Below are positions 46,401-55,130 of a stretch of 64,000 nt of DNA, piece after piece. Positions within the stretch are counted from its first letter, which is position 1. Each line of letters starts with the position of its first letter. A model generated the notes under the pieces. The model saw only the letters and a program-made list of their open reading frames with translations, did not search any database and had not been told where the DNA came from. The translations under genes and the position numbers were made by a program. The stretch comes from Enchytraeus crypticus (lineage: Eukaryota > Annelida > Clitellata > Enchytraeida > Enchytraeidae): contig CAJHZI010000877.1 of NCBI GenBank assembly GCA_905160935.1, forward strand, positions 20,001-84,000, read 5' to 3'.

Positions 46401-49400
46401 TCACGTGCTGGACGAGGTGGTAGACAACGCGTAGTAGACCAACGACAAACGACATGAGTCTGCGCATAATCATAGTGAAGATTACGATTTCAGAATCAGA
46501 ATCATGATTTAAATCACGATTTCAGAATCAGAATCATGATTTAAATCACGATTTCAGAATCAGAATCATGATTTAAATCACGATTTCAGAATCAGAATCA
46601 TGATTTAAATCACGATTTTCAGAATCAGAATCATTTCAGAATCAGAATCATGATTTAAATCACGATTTCAGAATCAGAATCATGATTTAAATCACGATTT
46701 CAGAATCAGAATCATGATTTAAATCACGATTTCAGAATCAGAATCATGATTTAAATCACGATTTCAGAATCAGAATCATGATTTAAATCACGATTTCAGA
46801 ATCAGAATCATGATTTAAATCACGATTTCAGAATCAGAATCATGATTTAAATCACGATTTAGAATCAGAATCATGATTTAAATCCACGATTCAGAATCAT
46901 GATTTAAATCAATTTCAGAATCAGAATTTAAATCACGATTTCAGAATCAGAATCATGATTTAAATCACGATTTCAGAATCAGAATCATGATTTAAATCAC
47001 GATTTCAGAATCAGAATCATGATTTGATTCAGAATCAGAATCACGATTTCAGAATCAGAATCATGATTTAAATCACGATTTCAGAATCAGAATCATGATT
47101 TAAATCACGATTTCAGAATCAGAATCATGATTTAAATCACGATTTCAGAATCAGAATCATGATTTAAATCACGATTTCAGAATCAGAATCATGATTTAAA
47201 TACGATGTTCAGAATCAGAATCATGATTTAAATCACGATTTCAGAATCAGAATCAGAATCATGATCAGAATCATGATTTAAATCACGATTTCAGAATCAG
47301 AATCATGATTTAAATCACGATTTCAGAATCAAAATCATGATTTTTTAAATCACGATTTCAGAATCAGAATCATGATTTTTTAAATCACGATTTCAGAATC
47401 AGAATCATGATTTAAATCACGATTTCAGAATCAGAATCATGATTTAAATCACGATTTCAGAATCAGTACCAGAATCATGATAATATTTATGATTTTAGTA
47501 GCAGAATGATAATCAAAATCACGATCCTATTCATGATTTCAGAATCAGAATCATAATCATTACTTGAATCATAATCATGATCATAATCATTACTTGAATC
47601 ATAATCATAATCATAATCATTACTTGAATCATAATCATAATCATAATCATTACTTGAATCATGAATCATAATCATAATCATATCATTACTTGAATCATAA
47701 TCATAATATGTATGCATGCAATCATAATCCATCACTGATCATAATCATAATCATTACTTGAATCATAATCATTACTTGAATCATAATCATAATCTAATCA
47801 TTACTTGAATCATAATCATTACTTGAATCATAATCATGATCATAATCATATTACTTGAATCGTAATCATAATCATAATCATGATCATTACTTGAATCATA
47901 ATCATAATCATGATCATTACTTGAATCATAATCATAATCATATCATTACTTGAATCATAATCATAATCATAATCATTACTTGAATCATAATCATAATCAT
48001 AATCATTACTTGAATCATAATCATAATCATAATCATTACTTGAATCATAATCATAATCATAATCATTACTTGAATCATAATCATAATCATAATCATTACT
48101 TGAATCATAATCATAATCATAATCATTACTTGAATCATAATCATAATCATAATCATTACTTGAATCATAATCATAATCATAATCATTACTTAATCATAAT
48201 CATAATCATAATCATTACTTGAATCATAATCATAATCATGATCATTACTTGAATCATAATCATAATCATGATCATTACTTGAATCATAATCATAATCATG
48301 ATCATTACTTGATCATAATCATAATCATGATCATTACTTGAATCATAATCATAATCATGATCATTACTTGAATCATAATCATAATCATAATCATTACTTG
48401 AATCATAATCATAATCATAATCATTACTTGAATCATAATCATAATCATAATCATTACTTGAATCATAATCATAATCATAATCATTACTTGAATCATAATC
48501 ATAATCATAATCATTACTTGAATCATAATCATAATCATCATCATTACTTGAATCATAATCATAATCATAATCATTACTTGAATCATAATCATAATCATAA
48601 TCATTACTTGAATCATAATCATAATCATGATCATTACTTGAATCATAATCATAATCATAATCATTACTTGAATCATAATCATAATCATAATCATTACTTG
48701 AATCTTAATCATAATCATAATCATTACTTGAATCATAATCATAATCATAATCATTACTTGAATCATAATCATAATCATAATCATTACTTGAATCATAATC
48801 ATAATCATAATCATTACTTGAATCATAATCATAATCATAATCATTACTTGAATCATAATCATAATCATAATCATTACTTGAATCATAATCATAATCATAA
48901 TCATTACTTGAATCATAATCATAATCATAATCATTACTTGAATCATAATCATAATCATAATCATTACTTGAATCATAATCATAATCATAATCATTACTTG
49001 AATCATAATCATAATCATAATCATTACTTGAATCATAATCATAATCATAATCATTACTTGAATCATAATCATAATCATAATCATTACTTGAATCATAATC
49101 ATAATCATAATCATTACTTGAATCATAATCATAATCATAATCATTACTTGAATCATAATCATAATCATAATCATTACTTGAATCATAATCATAATCATAA
49201 TCATTACTTGAATCATAATCATAATCATAATCATTACTTGAATCATAATCATAATCATAATCATTACTTGAATCATAATCATAATCATAATCATTACTTG
49301 AATCATAATCATAATCATGATCATGATCATTGTCATACATACAGAACTGATTTCCTAACCGTACAAGGAGATTCACATAAACATGACTTATCATGATAAA

Positions 49401-52400
49401 TGAGTCATGATCGTAAACAAAGTATTCAATAAAAATTATGATTGAATTGGTTCCTCTAGTAAAACCTTCTCACCGTACCAAATATTAAATCTACCATGGG
49501 CAGACGCTCCTTCATGTTTCCTGCTCCGACAATATGGAACTCTCTGCCACAAGATCTCCAATCTTGTAATTGTCTAGGTACTTTCCTTGGCAAGGTAAAA
49601 ACCCATCTCTTTCCGCCTTAGGTCTAAATTTTGACCCGCTTGCCTTGGATCTTGGACTTGCACTGTTTTGATCTCGCTTTCTCTTGTGGTCTCTGTGTAC
49701 TCAGTCGTCATCGTCTGGTGCTTTGGTGCCTATTTGTGTACAGTCTGCAAGAGACGTCCCGAACATTGCCTTATGGCGAGGACCGGACGTTAAATTCTTA
49801 TTGATTGATTGTTGGATTACAGTCACAAGTGTAGGTATTCCTATTTAAAACTGTTGGTATTAGTTTAGAAAAACTAAAATTAGTAGATTTTGCTGAAGAA
49901 GAAGCTTAAGACAATACAGACGACGTTTAGACCACTTTCTTCTCTTAAGTGACTGAGCCAAGATAAACCAAGTGTGTCTATACCACGAACCAGCCATGTA
50001 TGAGGAGCAAATTCTCAAACTCATAAAACACCGTTTATTGAATTACAAATAGCTTATATCCATATATAGGCTTTAAACAATTTAATCCCTTTACGGCCTC
50101 TCATTCCAAATACCTAACACTCCTAAAAAGAATGTATTCACACTAATGTATTCAAAGCAGCCGATATTCCGTGCAACCAAAATCATCATCATCTTCCCTT
50201 TAATCAGAGTTTAACTAGGGTTGGGATACGAATGAATCTTCTCCACTCCTCTTTGTTCCATACCCAAAACTCTTCCATTCGTTTTAGATATTTTTTGTGG
50301 AAATTTCTGGACCCTAGGCGCTCACTAACCGAACGCCCTTTCTGCCATTGGTTTGGATCTTAGGGCTTTAGTCGCCTTCTAAAACACGTGCAGGCACCGG
50401 CTGGTCTATTTTTCAAACAACCCGAATGCAATACGGGGAAAGCAATCCGTGCAATCAAAACAATATTCCGTGTAGTCAAATGAAGTATGACTAATAGCAT
50501 ATAGGTTATGTTGCAGATTCATCCGCAAATGTGCAATCAAAATAAGAAGATAGAATTAGCTGAGTCCTCACCTCGAGTCAGCCAGGTCTGTGGAAGAGCT
50601 GACGCTCAGCTTAGATGAGCTGAGAAAAGAGAGAACATCTTGATAGAGCTTTACGTTGAACTCATGTTTACACAGGACCACACATCTCTCAGTCATGTTA
50701 CACAGAACTGTCAAAATGTCCGCCATGTTGGAGTAGAGAACACTGGCAGAGTCCTGAAGAAAGTCCTGCGTGAAGTGACGCCTCCAGATCTTCTGGAACA
50801 ACTCCGGGACGTTTAGCTCGGACATTCGCTCTCCCAGTTCGTTCTGGATTTCCGGTGTGCTTCCGTATCTGAAAATGAGTGGAAGTTTATTGAGTGTGAT
50901 CGTACGGATTGGGGGTCCGTTGCCTAATTTACTCTCATTTCTCTCATTTCATTTAAATATTGCTTTTACTTGCTTTTAATTGTATTTGCTTGTATACTGA
51001 TTTTGTGTAGTGAATTTATTTTATCAATTTCTGAGATTACCTTCACTCTTTTATGAAGGCTACTATAATTTTATTACTTAAGCTTTTTATTTAAATTTTC
51101 TACTTTAAATGAACCACATCCGGAATATGTAAGCGCTTCTATGGCCTGTATCTTCCGCTCACACAAACGTTTCCATATTTCCCTTTCTATTTGCTTTGCC
51201 TGTGTTTTTAAAGTTTGATGTGATGAATGAATAAATCATCATCTTCTTCTTCCTTTGAATCCCAGTTTAACTAGGGTCGGCATACGAATAGACTTCCCAA
51301 ATCCTCTCTGAGTTACATCACATCATCCATCAGTCAATCCCCTATTTGATGAATGAATAAATAAAGATAAAAAAATAAAGCAGAAATAGTAAAACAAGGT
51401 AAAAGTTTAAAAAGAGCGAAAATCACCAGTACATACCCGGACACCACTCTTAAAAACTTCAGATGTTCCGAGGCTTCTGGTGTGGAGAACTCTTCAATCT
51501 CGTGCAGTTTTCTGCAGCGAGGTCTCATCTCTTCCATCATCTCCTCCACGCTCATACCACTTCCTGGTTTTCCAGGTCCCACTCCAGAATCAACCACTTG
51601 ACCTCCATATGGAAGTGACACAGCTCGCCGAGTCATCTATTAGCCGGGCGAATTTTCCGTCAAAACGACAACAACAATATTTGCATTAATACTTTGTTTA
51701 CAATAATTACATTTTATTTAGTGGAGTGGATTGGGACTAGTGTGCTGCCTTCCTTTTCCCGTACCTACGATTGCAAGTGTTGCTTTCACACATCGGTGCG
51801 CAGAAATGCATAATACTACTACTACTACTACAACTAATACTACTACTACTACTACTACTAATAATAATAATAATAAGAGTGCTACCGTCATCGATGACAA
51901 CAGCGAGAACTAGGGAACCAATGCTGAACCGATAAAAACTAAAATCTTTCGAACAAAAATCGGTCGATAAAAAACTGGAATATTTCTTACGGTTTAGTAT
52001 AAACGAGTAGACATATTTTCAATTACTTAATTAAATGTCTACTAATTAATTAATCAAAAATTTCGGACTCGCAAATATTAAAATATAATTGGTCAAAAAC
52101 TTGTGAATTTATCAGCTAACAATGTATGGTCTGGCTGAAACTAATTAAAAAGAAAACTACTGATTGTGCAATTTGTATTCAATTAAAATTTGACTTCAGA
52201 GGTTGAATCCCATTAGAATTCTCAGTATAGTAGCTTCTTACAACACGTGCAGTCTGCGTCGGCTCTATTCTGAACCGAATTAGTACAAAAAGTGAACATA
52301 TTTTGTCAGTTTTCATTGTGTTTGTTAGCAATTCAAGGCCTCGCCGATTCGAATGTTATTTTTGTAGAATAACAATACTAAATGCCGACTTGATTTTGTC

Positions 52401-53132
52401 TCAATAGTGCTCGACGTTGTCATTGATGGCTGTAGCACTCTAATTTTTGTTAAGTTAAAGTGACAAACCAATTAAATATCAATATGGTACCGTGACGCAG
52501 AAATCTTATATTGTTAAGAAAACTTTTAAGGTAATATTATACGTTAAGAATTATCATACTATCTTGGTGCTTTAAAATTATTTTCGTAAATAGATTTTAA
52601 TGTATTAAGGTAGGCCTATGCTTTTATGCTAATGTGAAGTGGCATTGTGAAGCATGAAGCAGTATGCTAGATTGAATGACTTGATTTGCTGTGAGCTTTT
52701 AACTACTTTATGTGGTTTATTTTGGCTATGTTTGTTCAGGGCACATGTCAGTGCTTTCGTGGCCTTTGTGTTTTTTCACTACATATCATGTGTTCCTTTG
52801 CTTATGATGTAGCCTAAAGTGAAATAAACATGATTCAATTCAATATAACTGAGAATTATTACCGTTGTCTTTGCTTCATCAGAGTGATGACTCCCCGTTG
52901 ATTTGAAGTCATTAGGGAGATGACCAAGCACAGAACCTCTCAGCTCTCCAACATCTTCATCTTCTAATCCGCTCTCTCGTTCTTCTGATTCTACTTCAAC
53001 TCCAGTTCTCGAAGCTTTACTTTCAGTCGTAGAGTGGGCACCATCAGCAACTTGGCATTGTCCTGACACTGAATCGCTATCATTTGTTACAGAGCCAAGC
53101 CCCTGTTCACATTCATCTCTTCCTGATTGCAT
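33023..53132 (-). CDS. gene B: ARM-TIR-SAM-like protein, 10 exons, about 1208 aa
   Basis: Model on -: 53132-52863, 51636-51437, 50868-50572, 46459-46297, 44871-44544, 39351-37585, 36663-36562, 35989-35783, 34987-34840, 33167-33023. All junctions are GT-AG and phase-consistent. Residues 1-90 are acidic and low-complexity; 91-450 are ARM-like; 450-965 form a long Ser/Asn/Lys-rich linker with ten-residue repeats ([10 protein letters not shown]); 968-about 1100 are TIR ([61 protein letters not shown]); about 1145-1208 are SAM-like. It is a paralogue of A with the same C-terminal intron phases. The linker makes it nearly twice as long. Exon 1 is attached by phase only. The exon 8 donor is uncertain (35783 or 35825). 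Function as inferred for gene A. Confidence 0.83.
33281..33360. repeat. (TA)n microsatellite
   Basis: Pure TA run 115 bp upstream (on -) of gene B exon 10. Confidence 0.97.
33360..33722 (+). repeat. dispersed element R1, longest copy
   Basis: TTCTTCAGTGCACTGCCAAG, TGGCAGGTTCAAGGTACAC, CTCAAAGTCGGTTTTCTCGC, AACAAGTTAATCCCTTCAC, then CCTCTTACGTACACGCGGCA. Other copies at 19.7, 42.6 and 54.2 kb. No ORF of note; non-autonomous. Confidence 0.8.
33741..33875 (+). mobile_element. SINE-1, full length
   Basis: GGTTGGAGCCAGTGGCGACA, TCGACCGCGGATCAG, GGGTTCAAATCCTGGGCTCG, GACGTTAACCTTAGCTTTTT. Intron 9 of gene B. Confidence 0.93.
34272..34412 (-). mobile_element. SINE-1, full length
   Basis: AGCTGGTAAAGCTAAGGTTA, GGGCGAGCCCAGGATTTGAA, TTCGCCACAGGCTCCAGCC. 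Opposed to the copy at 33741-33875. Confidence 0.93.
34840..34987 (-). CDS. gene B exon 9 (first SAM-like helix)
   Basis: Acceptor ATTTATAG at 34988; encodes [20 protein letters not shown], then [20 protein letters not shown]; donor ACTTG|GTAAAG, phase 2. Confidence 0.9.
35450..35497. repeat. 14-bp inverted repeat
   Basis: TGCAATTGATGCTC at 35450-35463 pairs with GAGCATCAATTGCA at 35484-35497. The same word recurs at 42347 (CATCAATTGCAGCCGGCGCG), so this is part of a dispersed element. Intron 8 of gene B. Confidence 0.85.
35498..35610 (+). repeat. dispersed repeat shared with the gene A 3' UTR
   Basis: GAGGAAATGAACCTC, AAGCATCTGTGCTTCCTGAC and CAGTGTGCCGTTATGTTATG match 31570-31632 (AGCATCTGTGCCCCCTGACC, CAGTGTGCCGTTATGTT). 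Confidence 0.8.
35783..35989 (-). CDS. gene B exon 8 (TIR C-terminal half)
   Basis: Acceptor AAATGACAG; encodes [58 protein letters not shown]. The Glu codon is split G|AA. Two phase-1 donors fit (GTTACT at 35782 and GTGATA at 35824), so the last 14 residues are uncertain. Confidence 0.88.
36352..36552. repeat. 14-bp minisatellite (GTCAGGGTATTAAT) beside an exon
   Basis: About 14 units with GTACGACT variants, ending 10 bp from the donor of gene B exon 7. Confidence 0.95.
36562..36663 (-). CDS. gene B exon 7 (TIR middle)
   Basis: 102 bp, phase 1-1. Encodes [20 protein letters not shown] then [13 protein letters not shown]. Acceptor TTGATAACAG, preceded by (ATTC)n. Confidence 0.93.
36670..36752. 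repeat. (GAAT)n microsatellite upstream of the exon 7 acceptor
   Basis: About 20 units of GAAT (ATTC on the coding strand), occupying the position of the pyrimidine tract and branch region; tcaa-type repeats continue to about 36870. Confidence 0.95.
37305..37565 (+). mobile_element. RTE-like LINE 3' fragment
   Basis: [54 protein letters not shown], then CAGTAGGCAGTGCACTAAGA. It ends 20 bp from gene B exon 6. Confidence 0.9.
37585..39351 (-). CDS. gene B exon 6: last ARM helix, long linker, TIR box 1
   Basis: A 1767-bp exon, phase 1-1. Starts [20 protein letters not shown] then [10 protein letters not shown] (the final ARM helix). It continues with a basic stretch ([20 protein letters not shown]), the ten-residue repeat, about 400 residues rich in Ser/Asn/Lys/Asp, and ends with [20 protein letters not shown] and [10 protein letters not shown]. 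It corresponds to exons 5 and 6 of gene A fused, without their intron. Open over 589 codons, which supports real coding. Confidence 0.92.
38927..39166 (-). repeat. 30-bp coding minisatellite in gene B exon 6
   Basis: About eight units encoding [14 protein letters not shown] at residues about 482-562. Leu and Val at regular spacing with Asp/Arg pairs suggest an amphipathic helix. Gene A has no equivalent in its short linker. Confidence 0.93.
39870..40010. repeat. 19-bp minisatellite (TATATTCTTAGTTATACAC)
   Basis: Seven units in intron 5 of gene B, just before the RTE-like LINE. Confidence 0.95.
40020..42225 (+). mobile_element. RTE-like LINE, longest copy, frame-shifted
   Basis: Starts in the end of the endonuclease ([20 protein letters not shown]), then a spacer, then reverse transcriptase: [35 protein letters not shown]. 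Frame breaks near 40835, 41000 and 41295 destroy the palm. The C-terminus is intact: [75 protein letters not shown]. It ends at CAGTAGGCAGTGCACTAAGA plus (GA)n. The C-YGCE-W and GRxR blocks are typical of RTE/BovB-type elements. Source sequence for the many (GA)n-tailed fragments. Intron 5 of gene B. Confidence 0.85.
42225..42290 (+). repeat. 60-bp block duplicated at 56820-56882
   Basis: CACATGACATACCGCATGTG, then CTACATAGTTTCCTTTCTTG occurs at both places, nearly identical. Confidence 0.85.
42330..42545. other. GC-richer segment of unknown nature
   Basis: A 66-codon frame (42329-42529, +) has normal composition but no recognisable domain or splice partners. The start overlaps the CATCAATTGCAGCCGGCGCG repeat word. 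Probably part of a dispersed element. Confidence 0.3.
42560..42795 (-). repeat. dispersed element R1, reverse copy
   Basis: GGAAACCGCCTCAGAAGCCA, AGACTTTGTGGAGGGATTAA, GAACCTGCCAATTGGCAGTG, CACTGAAGAAGAAG. Intron 5 of gene B. Confidence 0.85.
43095..43205 (+). repeat. dispersed element R3
   Basis: GTGACGGTAGCTCGAGTGTG, TTGTGCTCCTGAACCTTGAC, GTTAAACACACTACAACCTA. Intron 5 of gene B. Confidence 0.85.
43267..43475 (+). mobile_element. second tRNA-derived SINE (SINE-2)
   Basis: Head GATGGCTCGTAGTGTAAGCG (A-box like), GGGGTCAATTCCCGG (B-box like), body GATCAGAGAGTAAAATCTTG, 3' part CTTCTGACCTTGACTTTAAA, which resembles R3. R3 copies may be 3' fragments of this family. Confidence 0.6.
43530..43862. 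repeat. pentanucleotide satellite (ATCGT/ATCAT)n
   Basis: About 66 units of CGTAT/CATAT in mixed order over 330 bp; a SINE-1 copy follows it directly. Frames remain open by chance of unit composition. Confidence 0.97.
43886..44025 (+). mobile_element. SINE-1, full length
   Basis: GGCTGGAGCCAGTGGCGAAG, TCGACCGCGGATCAGTAGG, GGGTTCAAATCCTGGGCTCG, TGACGTTAACATTAGCTTTA. Intron 5 of gene B. Confidence 0.95.
44110..44540. repeat. (TTGA)n tract with two copies of the gene B exon 5 end
   Basis: Within TTGATTGA repeats, blocks at about 44176-44228 and 44400-44452 reproduce the last about 40 bp of exon 5 with its donor (on -: GTGTAGAGAGGCCATTCTGA, then CCGGCTGTGTGGAAG|GTCTGA). Three copies in all, counting the real exon end. 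Confidence 0.92.
44544..44871 (-). CDS. gene B exon 5 (main ARM exon)
   Basis: Acceptor AACTGTCCAG, donor GTGGAAG|GTCTGA (weak consensus). Encodes [73 protein letters not shown]. Phase 0 in, 1 out. Confidence 0.93.
44950..45088 (+). mobile_element. SINE-1, full length
   Basis: AGGCTGGAGCCAGTGGCGAA, GGTAAGATACTCGACCGCGG, GGGTTCAAATCCTGGGCTCG, TTGACGTTAACCTTAGCTTT. Intron 4 of gene B, 80 bp upstream of exon 5. Confidence 0.95.
45497..46122 (-). repeat. 36-bp minisatellite derived from the gene B exon 4 end, with a donor in each unit
   Basis: On - each unit reads TCTACAGTGTCAGGCCCTAC then TACTACTG|GTAAGTAC. About 14 regular units plus two longer exon-like units at 46015-46122 (CTGTCAGGCCCTTCTGCTAC, TT|GTAAGTAC). 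The exon 4 end is CTGTCAGGCCCTGCTGCTAC then TA|GTAATA. Regular units show a five-unit higher-order pattern (three CCAG, two TCAG variants). Confidence 0.95.
46130..46225 (+). repeat. dispersed element R4, copy 2
   Basis: GATCAACTATTTTGATATCT, ACATGTTAAAACCGATCAGC, TTAGTCCATTTTCCGTGTAA; partner of 22280-22372. Confidence 0.8.
46297..46459 (-). CDS. gene B exon 4 (ARM helices)
   Basis: Acceptor ATTATGCGCAG, donor CTACTA|GTAATA. Encodes [61 protein letters not shown] aligns with [10 protein letters not shown] of gene A. Confidence 0.85.
46470..47475. repeat. 32-bp satellite ACGATTTCAGAATCAGAATC...
   Basis: About 31 units (ACGATTTCAGAATCAGAATC, ATGATTTAAATC) with a few deletions. It begins 10 bp from the gene B exon 4 acceptor. 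Confidence 0.97.
47535..49325. repeat. 30-bp satellite ATTACTTGAATCATAATCAT...
   Basis: About 58 units (ATTACTTGAATCATAATCAT, AATCATAATC) over 1.8 kb, very homogeneous in the centre. A unit divisible by three and free of stops gives 340-350-codon ORFs on both strands that are artefacts. Intron 3 of gene B. Confidence 0.98.
49440..49815 (+). mobile_element. L2/CR1-like LINE (L2-c), last codons and 3' UTR with (ATTG)n tail
   Basis: [40 protein letters not shown], then TAG, then 3' UTR ending CTTATGGCGAGGACCGGACG, TTAAATTCTTATTGATTGAT. Intron 3 of gene B. Confidence 0.9.
50185..50445 (+). repeat. dispersed element R2, long copy
   Basis: CATCATCATCTTCCCTTTAA, AGGGTTGGGATACGAATGAA, CCTAGGCGCTCACTAACCGA, CTTCTAAAACACGTGCAGGC. 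Intron 3 of gene B. Confidence 0.8.
50572..50868 (-). CDS. gene B exon 3 (ARM helices)
   Basis: Acceptor CTCATTTTCAG, donor CTCGAG|GTGAGG. Encodes [60 protein letters not shown]. Phase 2 in and out. Confidence 0.92.
51237..51345 (+). repeat. dispersed element R2, copy
   Basis: ATCATCTTCTTCTTCCTTTG, CCAGTTTAACTAGGGTCGGC, CAAATCCTCTCTGAGTTAC. Intron 2 of gene B. Confidence 0.8.
51437..51636 (-). CDS. gene B exon 2
   Basis: Starts at an ATG preceded by CTAATAG; this may be an internal exon (phase 0) or the true start. Encodes [52 protein letters not shown]; donor CCGG|GTATGT, phase 2. Confidence 0.85.
51790..51920 (-). repeat. (ACT)n/(AAT)n microsatellite with L2-a 3' end scrap
   Basis: Trinucleotide run followed by GAGTGCTACCGTCATCGATG, ACAACAGCGAG, the reverse of the L2-a LINE 3' end. 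Confidence 0.8.
52385..52455 (+). mobile_element. L2-a LINE 3' end scrap
   Basis: GACTTGATTTTGTCTCAATA, GTGCTCGACGTTGTCATTGA, TGTAGCACTCTAATTTTTG. Confidence 0.85.
52735..52850 (+). repeat. dispersed element R5
   Basis: GGGCACATGTCAGTGCTTTC, GTGGCCTTTGTG, AAGTGAAATAAACATGATTC; inverse of 21765-21862. It adjoins the donor of gene B exon 1. Confidence 0.8.
52863..53132 (-). CDS. gene B exon 1 (acidic N-terminus, probable)
   Basis: [20 protein letters not shown], then an acidic stretch ([20 protein letters not shown]), ending DEAKTT with donor ACAACG|GTAATA, phase 0, matching exon 2. The bases before the ATG (GATCTTCAG) could themselves be an acceptor, so an earlier exon may exist. No homologue in gene A exon 1, whose N-terminus is Lys/Glu-rich. 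Confidence 0.65.
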
Positions 53133-53229
53133 CTGAAGATCGCGTTACTCTAACTGATTGATTGATTTAATTAGAAAATGTTACATTGAATGCTGCGCTT
53201 GTGAAACAACAGCATTGAAGTAAAGATTT

Positions 53230-53420
53230 AATACGTTGATTCAGTGGATTAAGTGGAATCCGTGGATTAAGCCGATTAAGCGGATTTATTTAGTGGATTT
53301 AGTGTTTCAAGAGGATTATACGGATTTAGTGGATTAAGAGGATTCAGTAGATTAAGAGGATTCAGTGGATTCAGTGAATTAAGTGGATTCAGTGAATTAA
53401 GTGGATTCAGTTGATTATTA
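53230..53420. repeat. degenerate GTGGATTAAG/GTGGATTCA repeat
   Basis: About 12 units of 15-17 bp (GATTCAGTGGATTAAGTG) just upstream (on -) of gene B exon 1. Confidence 0.9.
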
Positions 53421-53639
53421 AATTGCTTGATTTCTCAGCGCTGTTCATCGGTGTGTAATTGTAGATCACTAGGAGTATAGATCCCTTATTGAATTAAATC
53501 CTTTGAGGTGTTGCTGTATATTTGCTTGGATTATTTACACTAGTTTTGGTTATAAAATATTCACAGCTTCATCAAATCTATTTACTACAATTAACAGTTT
53601 AGTTTAATCGTTAATTTGCAACTGAATTGAACGATTAAT

Positions 53640-53765
53640 GGAAGGTCATCTCCTGTCGTCATCTTGTGGTGCTTTGGCGCCTGTTTGTGTAGAGTCTGCA
53701 AGAGACGTCCCTGACATTGCCTTATGGCGATGAACCGGACGTTAAATTCTTATTGATTGATTGAG
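53640..53765 (+). mobile_element. L2-c LINE 3' UTR fragment with (ATTG)n
   Basis: CATCTTGTGGTGCTTTGGCG, AGAGTCTGCAAGAGACGTCC, CTTATGGCGATGAACCGGAC, TTAAATTCTTATTGATTGAT. Confidence 0.88.
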
Positions 53766-53769
53766 TGAA

Positions 53770-54180
53770 GATAAAACTGATTTTTAACTCGAGTAGATTT
53801 TCTTACGTTAAGCTATCAAAACAATATCTTGCACTAAATGAAAGAAACTTCGTTGCACAACAGAGAAAAAAATTATCTAACCCACTGAAATACTATTAAA
53901 TCTCTGGTAGATAATCAAAGTGGATATATTAAGCTTACAGTTAAGTGACAAATGGGTCTAAAGAATTCAAGAAGACTGGTTCGGTGCCACTAAGAAAATA
54001 TCGTAACGACACTGCCACAAACAGCAAGACCTGGAGGTATCGAAAGAGAGAAAGACCTATAGCAACAGATTTAAATCCGTTACTACCGGCTTATCACACA
54101 TACGGCAAAGTCGGTAATGATAAACGTTACTAATACATTATAGCCTGTCTACAACTGATACACTCATTTGAGTGAATTTA
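53770..54180. other. intergenic between genes B and C
   Basis: A 62-codon frame at 53945-54133 (+) has no recognisable domain and probably no function. Nothing else was recognised. Confidence 0.4.
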
Positions 54181-54189
54181 TCCTACATA

Positions 54190-54315
54190 CTTCTTAGGCT
54201 ACATAAGGTGTGGATAAGGCAAAGACTTTGTGAAGAGATTAACTGATTTAAGGAGTACTCTTATGGAGCGAGAAAGCAGACTTTGAGTATGAATATGTAC
54301 CTTGAACCTGTCAAT
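54190..54315 (-). repeat. dispersed element R1, fragment
   Basis: AGGCTACATAAGGTGTGGAT, AAAGACTTTGTGAAGAGATT, ACTCTTATGGAGCGAGAAAG. Confidence 0.8.
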
Positions 54316-54534
54316 GTACAAGAAGAGTTCTTAGAAAGCTGCCTGCAACTGACTTTTCACTTGACTTTTAACAGATTTAGGAGCTAAAAAAGAGGTATTC
54401 TTAATGTTCATTTAATCTAAATATTTTCTATTAGGACTCTTAGGGGTATACGAAGTGACTTGTAGCAAATAGTATTCCGCATGAAGCATTCACTAACATT
54501 AGCATCCGATATACATGTATGTATGAACTTGTCT

Positions 54535-54700
54535 TGAATTTTATGTATTAATTTATTACTTTGGACTGAATTTCTGGATTTTGGAATTTGCATCGTTTTT
54601 GGACCTTCCTTTTTTGCTCGCCGGCTTGATTTTGTCTCAATAGTGCTCGATGTTGTCATTGATGACTGTAGCACTCTAATTGTTGTTGTTATTATTATTA
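54535..54700 (+). mobile_element. L2-a LINE 3' end with (GTT/ATT)n tail
   Basis: TTTGGACTGAATTTCTGGAT, ATTTGCATCGTTTTTGGACC, TGCTCGATGTTGTCATTGAT, then TTGTTGTTATTATTATTA. Confidence 0.9.
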
Positions 54701-55055
54701 AACATCTATTTCATAATGAAAAATCTCATTTACCATCCGTTGACGCCTTTACGCATATTAATATACAAGTACACCAATTCACATAATCATTTAACTAATA
54801 AACATTAATAAAAATCAATTAACATAATTAATAAATTAATATATATTAATAAACATAAACTACCAATGTACGTAATGTATATTAAGGCTTCCTGTATTAC
54901 TATCTCCAACTTTCCATCTCTGAATCATCAGATTCGTGAACTGAGCCTATAAGACACTCAGTTACTATGATCAATACCCATTAATTATTGTATATCAGCC
55001 AAGACCCTCTTCAAAAATTTCGGCTTGGAGCACTTGAGTTACTATTGAGGTGATT
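54701..55055. other. intergenic, no gene recognised
   Basis: AT-rich sequence with AATTAAT repeats; nothing recognisable. Confidence 0.5.
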
Positions 55056-55056
55056 T

Positions 55057-55127
<71 letters not shown>

Positions 55128-55130
55128 GAA
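55056..55130. repeat. (GA)n microsatellite
   Basis: GAGAGA run with GCGAGA interruptions. Confidence 0.97.

Noticed and set aside
48305..49396. ORFs of 340-350 codons on both strands
   Set aside because: They are translations of a 30-bp satellite with no stop in its unit; perfectly periodic on both strands and not proteins.
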